DNA from: Pedobacter sp. UBA5917
GTDB taxonomy: Bacteria; Bacteroidota; Bacteroidia; Sphingobacteriales; Sphingobacteriaceae
Assembly (NCBI RefSeq): GCF_002432345.1
Contig: NZ_DJDT01000288.1
Coordinates: forward strand, 1 to 45,841
DNA length: 45,841 nt
Reading direction: 5' to 3'
Below are positions 36,517-44,105 of this stretch, piece by piece. The translations under genes and the position numbers were made by a program. Each line of letters opens with the position of its first letter. Position 1 is the stretch's first letter. The notes beneath the pieces are model-generated. The model was not told the origin of the DNA and did no database searches. It saw only the letters and a list, made by a program, of their open reading frames with translations.

Positions 36517-39500
36517 ATGAAATTGTTTAAAAAATTAACAGTTTCTACCTTAATATTCTTATCGAACTTTGTTGCAGGTGATCAGGTTTTTGGTCAGGCT
36601 TTTTCCTATAAATTCAACTACCTTACCGTTGATGAGGGGCTTTCGCATACCGATGCCAATGATATTGCGCAGGATAATAAAGGTTACATCTGGACGGGTA
36701 CCAATTTTGGATTAAACCGTTTTGATGGCTACGTAAACAAAAAATATTACAACAATAACCTACCCTTACAAAATGCCTACACCAACCGCATACGTTTTGT
36801 ATATCCCGATAAGGGAGGAAAAATATGGCTCGGTACCGAGGGCGGTCTGCAGTACTTTGATCCCGCTACCGAGCGGTATGTAGCCGTTAACGAAATCAAT
36901 AAAAACACCTCACCCTACCTGGCCCAGATCATCAGGCCGGCGGAGGATAAACTTTACGGATTGTTTGACGGTAAATTAAAGTGTTACACTTTTGATCAAA
37001 ACAGTCTCATCCCCTTAAAAATAAACATGCCGGGGGCAGTCCGTTTTTGGGAGATGGTGCCGGATAAAAATGGGAATACCTACCTATCCAGTAACAAGGG
37101 CATATGGATGATGGATAAGGATCTACGCTTCCACCAGTTATCGGTAAATGGAAGAACAGACCAGGATTTCAAAGCAATTTATCTCGACAATAACCATAAC
37201 CTGGTTACCAATTTCTGCGATACGCTCCTGTTAACCAAAAGGAACAATGGCGGGTTATATGCTTTATCGGTAGCTCAAAAATTTGTAGACAGGCATGTGC
37301 ATGATGTTAAAAACATAGCCCAAAACGGAAAAAAAGATTATTGGCTAAATACCGGACGCGGATTGATCAGATTGGATCAAAATTTCGGTTTTATCCAAAC
37401 GGTAAACAGCCAAAGTGCCCAGTTCAGCCTCAATTCGAGCTATTTAAACAGGGTTATTATCGACCGCTCGGGCTGTTTGTGGTTAAGCACTTTCGGTGGC
37501 GGTGTAAATTACTGCGATCTTAACGAAAAACTCTTCCATACCCTGAAAAAAGACCCTGAAAACAGTAATTCTCTTTCAGGAAATTATGTTCGATCTGTAT
37601 TTACAGAAGGGAACAACCTTTGGATCGGCACCATGACCAATGGATTAAACCTGTACAACCTTAAAACAGGGCGTTTTACCTTTTACAACACCTATAATTC
37701 ACCAATCAGACTAAAAAATGACGCGGTAACCTCTATTGTAGCCGATAAAAATAAAAACCTCTGGATCGGTACCAACAATGGCATCGAAATATTAAATCCT
37801 GAGCGCACAAGCCTTGTAAAACCCGCAGGCTATGAACATTTTCCCAAGTACGTAATCGAAACCATTGCCGTTGATTATTTTGGCAATATCTGGTTCGGTA
37901 ACCACATTGATAAATTTGGTGTTATCGTTAAAAACGGTCAAAATGTTTATCAGGTGAAATATTACGGGGAAGGTTATTTTATCCATGCCGATCAAAACCG
38001 TCCACAGCTTTTTGTTTCGAGTACAAGAGGACTAAAAAAACTGACCATAGATGCCCAGGGGAACATCACCAAAACTACAGTGTACAGGGGCGGTAATGCT
38101 AAAAACACCTTAAGTTCCGATTACACCTACCCAGTGGCAAAAGAGAACGATAATACTTATTGGGTAGGTACAATAGGTGGCGGTTTAAACAGGCTTTTAC
38201 TAGGCAAAACCGACAATAATTACTCCATAAAGATATATGGCAGCAAATACGGTGTGTTTAACGATGTAGAAAGTCTGGAAATTGATAATGAAGGCAATAT
38301 CTGGATGGGTGGCAATGGGTTGGAATGCCTGAATCCAAAAACAGGTAAACTGGTAAGGTATGATAAAAATGATGGTTTACAGGGTAACAGTTTTAAGGTA
38401 GGTTCTTCATTTAAGGCAACTGACGGACGCCTGTATTTCGGCGGGATAAGTGGCCTGAGTTATTTTTATCCAGGGGAGATCAGGTCAAACCCGATAGATG
38501 CAAAACCCATTCTTACCGATATCCTGATCAACAACCAAAAATACAATAGCCAGAACCATACTGCAGAGAACAGTACCATTGGTTATGCCAAAGAAATAAA
38601 GATTGATTACCGCCAGAACAACTTTACCATTTACTTTTCTTCCATGCATTTTGCCAATCCGTTAAAATGCAGCTACAGGTATAAGCTGATCGGTTTTGAC
38701 AGCGACTGGAAATATACCGATGGTAAAAACCCGAGCGCTGCTTACAACAACCTCGATTTTAAACGTTATACATTTGTACTGCAGGCCAGCAATAACGACG
38801 GGGTGTGGAGTAAGTTACAGGCAGAAACATCGATTTTGATTACACCTCCATGGTGGAAATCAACCCTTGCAAAACTGCTCTATCTGCTGATGGCCCTCTC
38901 TGCCCTCTCTGCCATTTACATTTTCCAGGGCAGGTGGTACCGTTTAAAAAGAGAAATTGCCGTACGCGAGGTAAACGAGAACAAACGCGAAGAAATGCAT
39001 AAACAGCGTGAGGAGCTTTCGGAGCAGCAACTGGTATTTTTCACCAACATTTCGCACGAACTGCGGACCCCGCTTACGTTAATGCTCGGACCTTTGGAAA
39101 ACCTGATCAGGGGTAATCAGAATCCAGTTTTGGAACACCCCTATCATTTAATGTTCAGGAATGCAAAACGCCTGCTCAATCTGGTTAGCGAACTGGTTAA
39201 TTTTAGGAAAGTTGCCGATAAAACCATTAAACTCCAGGTAGAACCTGTTGAAATAGATCATTTTCTCACCGATCTGGCAAAAGATTTTGAAATACTGGCA
39301 GAACAGAAACACATCCGTTTTGAAACAAGCGGCCTTAAGGCAAAAGAAAATCTAAAAGGCGTTATCGATAAACAGGTCCTCGAAAAAATATTGCTCAACC
39401 TGTTAAACAATGCTTTTAAATATACGGTTGATGGTGGCGAAATATCATTTGGCGTGTTTTATGATATCCTGGATTTTAAGCCACATTTTGGAACAGGTTT

Positions 39501-40644
39501 TCAGTTGCTCCACCCACAAAGGGCCACTAATTACATTTATTTTAAGGTACTCGATTCGGGCATCGGCATATCGCCGGAGTCGATCACCAAAATTTTCGAC
39601 AGGTATTATCGGATCAGTACCGAACATTTGGGTTCGGGTATAGGCCTGGCTTTGGTAAAAAACCTCACCGAACTGCATAAAGGCGATATTTATGTGTACA
39701 GTGAACGCAATGAGGGGACCGAAATTATTATCGGTATCCCATTTGGGGAAGAAAATTATCAGGAAGAGGAAAAGCTGTTATCGGATCAACCGGTTGAAAA
39801 CAGGCTTGAAGTAACCGATATCCCAATGTTATTGCACATAGCAGAAAACAGACCGGATAAGCAGCGGAACGAAGCCCTTGCCAATAAGCGCATTTTATTG
39901 GTTGAAGATAACCATGAGCTAAGGCAGTTTTTAAAACAGACTTTAGAAAATAAATATACGATCCTCGAAGCTGAAGATGGAAAAAAAGGACTTGAACTGG
40001 CCACCGAAACCATTCCCGATCTGATTATCAGCGATGTAATGATGCCGGAAATGGACGGGATAGAATTTTGCAGGCTCACCAAAGAGAAATTCGAAACCAG
40101 CCATATCCCTTTTATCATTCTTTCGGCAAAAGACGCCCTTGAAGCAAAAATTGAAGGAATGGAATCGGGCGCCGACTTTTATTTTTCAAAACCCTTTAGC
40201 ACCGAACTTCTGTTGTTAACCGTTCAGAATATATTTGAGCAGGCCGAAAAATTGAAGGAACGTTATACCAAAAACTACCTTGCAGAGGCAACTGAGCTGG
40301 TGCATACCGAAAAAGATAAGGCTTTTATCAATCAGATTTTAAACCTGATCGAAAGTAATATCAAAGACCCTAACCTGGATGTAGATTTTTTATGTAACCA
40401 CCTGTTTATCAGCCGGACCAAGCTTTATCAAAAAATAAAAGGTGTTTCCGATCAGTCTGTTGCCGAATTTATCAGAACCATCAGGTTGAAAAAAGCGATA
40501 CAGATGATGACACACGAAGACATTGCACTTTACGAGGTGGCCGAGCGTATCGGTTTACAGAGCAGTTCCAACTTTTCGAGGGCATTTAAAAAAGAATATG
40601 GGAAATCTCCGTTACAATATATACAGGACCTGAAAAAAATATAA
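36517..40644 (+). CDS. Hybrid two-component system sensor-regulator (HTCS) controlling the PUL
   Basis: This one-protein signalling system (1375 residues from the ATG at 36517) senses a glycan fragment in the periplasm and activates transcription. The start MKLFKKLTVSTLIFLSNFVA gives a clean signal peptide; an ATG at 36496 adds seven residues. The sensor (about 30-690) has repeated two-component propeller blades such as DNKGYIWTGTNFGLNRFDG and GNNLWIGTMTNGLNLYN, then a Y_Y_Y domain (about 700-775, with FKRYTFVLQASNNDGVWS). One membrane helix lies at about 784-803. The histidine kinase has His847 in FFTNISHELRTPLTLML. The ATPase (about 940-1080, NLLNNAFKYTVDGG, GSGIGLALVKNL) is followed by a receiver with Asp1173 in LIISDVMMPEMDG. 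An AraC-type helix-turn-helix domain (about 1275-1375, ALYEVAERIGLQSSSNFSRA) ends it. Divergent position and shared operators link it to both minus-strand units. Confidence 0.96.
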   Translation: MKLFKKLTVSTLIFLSNFVAGDQVFGQAFSYKFNYLTVDEGLSHTDANDIAQDNKGYIWTGTNFGLNRFDGYVNKKYYNNNLPLQNAYTNRIRFVYPDKGGKIWLGTEGGLQYFDPATERYVAVNEINKNTSPYLAQIIRPAEDKLYGLFDGKLKCYTFDQNSLIPLKINMPGAVRFWEMVPDKNGNTYLSSNKGIWMMDKDLRFHQLSVNGRTDQDFKAIYLDNNHNLVTNFCDTLLLTKRNNGGLYALSVAQKFVDRHVHDVKNIAQNGKKDYWLNTGRGLIRLDQNFGFIQTVNSQSAQFSLNSSYLNRVIIDRSGCLWLSTFGGGVNYCDLNEKLFHTLKKDPENSNSLSGNYVRSVFTEGNNLWIGTMTNGLNLYNLKTGRFTFYNTYNSPIRLKNDAVTSIVADKNKNLWIGTNNGIEILNPERTSLVKPAGYEHFPKYVIETIAVDYFGNIWFGNHIDKFGVIVKNGQNVYQVKYYGEGYFIHADQNRPQLFVSSTRGLKKLTIDAQGNITKTTVYRGGNAKNTLSSDYTYPVAKENDNTYWVGTIGGGLNRLLLGKTDNNYSIKIYGSKYGVFNDVESLEIDNEGNIWMGGNGLECLNPKTGKLVRYDKNDGLQGNSFKVGSSFKATDGRLYFGGISGLSYFYPGEIRSNPIDAKPILTDILINNQKYNSQNHTAENSTIGYAKEIKIDYRQNNFTIYFSSMHFANPLKCSYRYKLIGFDSDWKYTDGKNPSAAYNNLDFKRYTFVLQASNNDGVWSKLQAETSILITPPWWKSTLAKLLYLLMALSALSAIYIFQGRWYRLKREIAVREVNENKREEMHKQREELSEQQLVFFTNISHELRTPLTLMLGPLENLIRGNQNPVLEHPYHLMFRNAKRLLNLVSELVNFRKVADKTIKLQVEPVEIDHFLTDLAKDFEILAEQKHIRFETSGLKAKENLKGVIDKQVLEKILLNLLNNAFKYTVDGGEISFGVFYDILDFKPHFGTGFQLLHPQRATNYIYFKVLDSGIGISPESITKIFDRYYRISTEHLGSGIGLALVKNLTELHKGDIYVYSERNEGTEIIIGIPFGEENYQEEEKLLSDQPVENRLEVTDIPMLLHIAENRPDKQRNEALANKRILLVEDNHELRQFLKQTLENKYTILEAEDGKKGLELATETIPDLIISDVMMPEMDGIEFCRLTKEKFETSHIPFIILSAKDALEAKIEGMESGADFYFSKPFSTELLLLTVQNIFEQAEKLKERYTKNYLAEATELVHTEKDKAFINQILNLIESNIKDPNLDVDFLCNHLFISRTKLYQKIKGVSDQSVAEFIRTIRLKKAIQMMTHEDIALYEVAERIGLQSSSNFSRAFKKEYGKSPLQYIQDLKKI

Positions 40645-40725
40645 ATAATCTGCGTGTTTTATGCCTACAATCACAGGGATTCACAAATATATTAAGATCT
40701 GATTTTCAACTTTTCGGTAACGTTG

Positions 40726-41610
40726 TTATAACTTTTGTTTTACCTGTTTGGGTGTGTCCCTATATTTTTGTTTAAACGAAACTATAAAATGTGCAGGAGT
40801 TTCGAAACCCACTTCGTAAGCAATTTCGGTAACATTCTTATCCGAATTTACCAATAGTTCGTAGGCTGTTTCCAACCTGCGCTGCATAATCCATTTGCCC
40901 GGGTTCATTTTAAAGGTTTGCAGAAACCTGCGTTTAAAGGTCGACAGACTGCAATTGGCGAGAAAGGCGTATTGTTCCAATGAAATATTCTCCCTATAGT
41001 TACTTTCCATCAATGGTACCAGATCAGGATTTAGATGGGTATCAAGGTTTCTCAGCTGCATTTCAAAATGATGTCCTCCCCTTGCAGTAATCAGCACCTG
41101 GAAAAGTTCACGTATTTTTATGGGCAGCAGTGCGCTTAAACGCTCGCGGTCTGCACCCTGGCACAAATAGGATTTAAGCTGCAAAGCGAGGGTATTCATC
41201 AGGCCATCTTCGGTAAGTAATGCGATGTCCTCATGCGTTTCTACCGAATTAACTGCATTTGCCCCATTTGAGCATCCATATATGGATTCAACCTGTGAGC
41301 GGAGCCATGAATCTGAAAAAAAGATCAAAATTGCTTCATAAGCACCATCCTCTCCATCAAATTTATCGCTGATCAGGTAAGATCCTTTTCTGATAAAAAA
41401 GCCCGATCCTGAAGGTATAAGGATTTTACTGCCCTGGCCCAAAATTTCTTTCTGCCCCTTTAGTACAATACTGATGTGATCCATGTGCACGCACATATTT
41501 GCCCGGCTGATTTCCTCCTGCTGCAGGTAATGCATTAAAAAGATATCCCCGTTCCACGATAACACCTCTCCACTTTCCTTAATTATCCTGCCACAGTTCA
41601 GATCATTCAT
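40726..41610 (-). CDS. AraC-family transcriptional regulator
   Basis: This 294-residue protein has an N-terminal cupin-like ligand-sensing part (about 20-130, with SWNGDIFLMHYLQQEEIS, HMDHISIVLKGQKEIL and GSGFFIRKGSYLI). The C-terminal AraC DNA-binding domain lies at about 190-294, with the first helix-turn-helix SLEQYAFLANCSLSTFKRRF and the second NVTEIAYEVGFETPAHFIVS followed by FKQKYRDTPKQVKQ. It is convergent with the HTCS gene and preceded by a gap without genes. The ligand and targets are unknown. Given its distance from the PUL enzymes it may belong to another pathway. Confidence 0.93.
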   Translation of the reverse strand: MNDLNCGRIIKESGEVLSWNGDIFLMHYLQQEEISRANMCVHMDHISIVLKGQKEILGQGSKILIPSGSGFFIRKGSYLISDKFDGEDGAYEAILIFFSDSWLRSQVESIYGCSNGANAVNSVETHEDIALLTEDGLMNTLALQLKSYLCQGADRERLSALLPIKIRELFQVLITARGGHHFEMQLRNLDTHLNPDLVPLMESNYRENISLEQYAFLANCSLSTFKRRFLQTFKMNPGKWIMQRRLETAYELLVNSDKNVTEIAYEVGFETPAHFIVSFKQKYRDTPKQVKQKL

Positions 41611-41839
41611 TTTATCTACAATTTAAGCCATATACAATCATCATCCCTTAAATACCGATACCACAATGCATCATTCAACAATTTTACTACCAGGGGCAGT
41701 CGCAACAAATGTGAAAATTGAAAAGTGAATTAACCATGGATAAAATTTCCATTGTAATGGATAATTATTACATTTTTTAATTTCTTCAACAGCGGTAGAT
41801 AAATCGATAGGGTTGTTTTGGGAAGGATGGGCGATTAAA

Positions 41840-41872
41840 CACAAAAACCCCAGCTTGGCTGAGGTTTTTGTG
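41840..41872 (-). terminator. Intrinsic terminator after the discoidin/peptidase gene
   Basis: CACAAAAACC-C-CAGC (41840-41854) pairs with GCTG-A-GGTTTTTGTG (41858-41872): 14 pairs, one mismatch and a TTG loop. The minus-strand side ends in GTTTTTGTGTTT. It lies 24 bp after the stop of the gene at 41896. The rest of the 41611-41895 gap shows no gene. Confidence 0.85.
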
Positions 41873-41895
41873 TAGGGCAATAAAGTGGCTGTTAT

Positions 41896-43113
41896 TTACA
41901 GCGCAGGATTTGTCTTATAATCCTGCCACAATTGATCTACGGTTTTGCCATTGGCATTTGTAGACCAGAAAGTATTAACATTGTAGGTACCATCCCTCAT
42001 TGCTTTATCAAGTTTGATAACGATACCCTGATAACCGTGGTTTTCCAGCCAGGCAAAAAAACGTGCAGTAACGCGGTAAGCATCTGTATAATTCTGATTT
42101 GAATTATAAGCCGGCAACGACCAGTTGGCCCCGGCGTTGTCATAACCAAAAATGTACCTTACATAATCTGCAATTCCTTCGGTAATCCATCCGGTATTGG
42201 GCAGGTTAAACTTGTAAGACTGTACAACGTGCATCATCTCGTGGGTTACCACATCAATATCTTTAGGGTTATTGGCAAAATATCGCGGATCGTAACGGAT
42301 AACAGAACCACCGTAAGTTGCTGCCACGCCCTGATAGGCAGAATCGATCACAAAAACCTGTGTTTTAGGTGCATCGATATTAAAAGTATTGGCCATCCTT
42401 TGGTAATTGGCTTTAAACACAGTAATGAAACCTGCTTTTGTTGCAGCACTGAAAGTGCCTGTCTTATCTGTAAAAATTAACGTATTTGCGCCTTCAACCA
42501 CTGTTTGGAGTGTATTGTTTGGTGCTACTGTCTGCTGGTTCTGCGGCACACTGAATAATTTTATTTCGGCCAGCTGGAAGATAGGATTGGTTTGGCCAAA
42601 TAAGACCTTAACATTAATGCGGTAAAATTTATAGGCATTATTGTTAACAAAATTATAAGTTTTACCCTGTTTACGCAGTGGGAACATTTCATACTCACGG
42701 TGATCCAACTCTGTCCAGGTGGTACCATTTGTTGAAGCCGTAATGGTCCAGTTTGACGGATCCCTTTCGCTGGCATCGTTTGCAGAAGTAAGTGTGTAGG
42801 CTGCAACCTGGGTATTGGTGGGAAACTCAAACTGCATATAAAAACTGGATTGATGGCTGAATATCAAAAATTTGGTCTCGATGTTATTATCAATAACTTT
42901 TGATGAACCTTCGGCAGCATCCTTCCCGCCTGTGTTTTCTGTACTAACAGTAAACTGTGCCTGGCCGGTTACTTCGGTTCTCGCAGTTACATTGGTAGCT
43001 GCCCTGGGTTCGGGGTTTTCTGTGTCGGTATGGTCTTTTTTACAGCTTGATAAAAAGACAGACGTGCCTAAAAATACATAGGCGAACAATGTGGTTTTGT
43101 TTAGTAATTTCAT
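41896..43113 (-). CDS. Lipoprotein with discoidin domain and basic-secretory-protein-type metallopeptidase domain
   Basis: This 405-residue lipoprotein (MKLLNKTTLFAYVFLGTSVF then LSSC, Cys24) is probably a surface zinc peptidase. A discoidin (F5/8 type C) domain spans about 50-188 (AEGSSKVIDNNIETKFLIF, YMQFEFPTNTQVAAYTLTS, YRINVKV, LAEIKLFSV). A basic-secretory-protein-like domain (PF04450 type) spans about 205-400, with VFVIDSAYQGVAATYGGSVI. The zinc site is HEMMHVVQSY (His291, Glu292, His295), with third ligand or helper Glu312 in GWITEGIADYVRY. It ends in TVDQLWQDYKTNPAL, as in related proteins. It is monocistronic, followed by a terminator, and CTAACCAATTTATCTT precedes the start. The substrate is unknown; discoidin domains usually bind glycans. 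Confidence 0.85.
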   Translation of the reverse strand: MKLLNKTTLFAYVFLGTSVFLSSCKKDHTDTENPEPRAATNVTARTEVTGQAQFTVSTENTGGKDAAEGSSKVIDNNIETKFLIFSHQSSFYMQFEFPTNTQVAAYTLTSANDASERDPSNWTITASTNGTTWTELDHREYEMFPLRKQGKTYNFVNNNAYKFYRINVKVLFGQTNPIFQLAEIKLFSVPQNQQTVAPNNTLQTVVEGANTLIFTDKTGTFSAATKAGFITVFKANYQRMANTFNIDAPKTQVFVIDSAYQGVAATYGGSVIRYDPRYFANNPKDIDVVTHEMMHVVQSYKFNLPNTGWITEGIADYVRYIFGYDNAGANWSLPAYNSNQNYTDAYRVTARFFAWLENHGYQGIVIKLDKAMRDGTYNVNTFWSTNANGKTVDQLWQDYKTNPAL

Positions 43114-43301
43114 AAGATAAATTGGTTAGTGGTAAAAGTTTTTCTTAGATCAATAATACTAAAAGGTTTTAGTAAATCAAATAGAGAAGAAATAATTTTT
43201 CTTTCAAGAAAAACACATTGTATTACTTATTTTAATATAGAGTAGTTAATACCAGTAATAAATAGCAGGAAAACCAATTTTATTTCACGCATTTGAAAAT
43301 C

Positions 43302-43330
43302 CAAATTTCCGGATTAAGCTCAAATTTGGA
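43302..43330 (-). terminator. Weak hairpin downstream of sdhB
   Basis: CCAAATTT (43302-43309) and AAATTTGG (43323-43330) are a perfect 8-bp inverted repeat with a 13-nt loop, 12 bp after the sdhB stop; ATTTTC follows on the minus strand. The stem is A+T-rich, so termination is only possible, not sure. Confidence 0.35.
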
Positions 43331-43342
43331 GGAAAATAACCA

Positions 43343-44089
43343 TTACTTATTCATGATCAAAGCTTTGTTATATTCGGCATTCATGCGGGCAATATGCAGT
43401 ACCGAAATCTCCTGTGGGCATTCTACTTCGCAGGCCTCTGTATTGGAACAATGCCCGAAACCTTCTTTTTCCATAGCATTTACCATTTTAATTACCCTAC
43501 CCGAAGATTCCGGCTTGCCCTGTGGGAGTAAAACCAGGTGCGATACCTTGGCGGCGGTAAAAAGTGCAGCACTCGAGTTTTTACAGGTGGCTACACAGGC
43601 GCCACAACCAATACATGCGGCAGCATCAAATGCGGCTTCGGTAGTTTCGTGCGCAATTAAAATACCATTTGCTTCAGGCGCCTGACCAGTTGAAGCAGAA
43701 ATGTAACCTCCAGACTGGATAATGTGATCAAAAGCAGAACGGTCTATTTTAAGATCACGGAGAATAGGGAAAGCAGCTGCCCTGAAAGGCTCTATGTAAA
43801 TGGTTTCTCCATCTTTAAAGGTACGCATGTGCAACTGGCAGGTTGTGGTTCCACTCAAAGGGCCATGCGCACGGCCATTAATCATCATGCCGCAGGTACC
43901 GCAGATCCCTTCCCTGCAATCGTGGTCAAATTCAATTACCCTTTCTCCTTTTTGGATCAACCGCTCGTTTAACAGGTCGAGCATTTCCAAAAACGACATG
44001 TGTGCCGAAACACCGTCTACTTCATAATCGGCCATAAATCCTTTTGATGTGCTGTGCTCCTGCCGCCAAACTTTGAGATGTAATTTCAT
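43343..44089 (-). CDS. sdhB: Succinate dehydrogenase/fumarate reductase iron-sulfur subunit
   Basis: This 248-residue protein carries electrons from the flavoprotein to the membrane anchor of complex II. Three clusters are visible. The [2Fe-2S] site is C58, C63, C66 and C84 (CREGICGTCGMM and TTCQL). The [4Fe-4S] site is C159, C162, C165 and C224. The [3Fe-4S] site is C169, C214 and C220 (CIGCGACVATCKNSS and HCSNTEACEVECPQEISV). This spacing matches the bacterial family. The start MKLHLKVWRQEHS is normal for the Bacteroidota type. It follows sdhA after 16 bp on the minus strand, as in an sdhCAB operon, and is its last gene here. Confidence 0.96.
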   Translation of the reverse strand: MKLHLKVWRQEHSTSKGFMADYEVDGVSAHMSFLEMLDLLNERLIQKGERVIEFDHDCREGICGTCGMMINGRAHGPLSGTTTCQLHMRTFKDGETIYIEPFRAAAFPILRDLKIDRSAFDHIIQSGGYISASTGQAPEANGILIAHETTEAAFDAAACIGCGACVATCKNSSAALFTAAKVSHLVLLPQGKPESSGRVIKMVNAMEKEGFGHCSNTEACEVECPQEISVLHIARMNAEYNKALIMNK

Positions 44090-44105
44090 AACATTTACCG
44101 ATTAA

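Noticed and set aside
41671..41880. 69-residue minus-strand ORF
   Set aside because: It runs over the intrinsic terminator at 41840-41872 and shows no family or plausible start.
43114..43342. Small gene between the peptidase and sdhB
   Set aside because: Only A+T-rich sequence with a weak hairpin; no frame of useful length.
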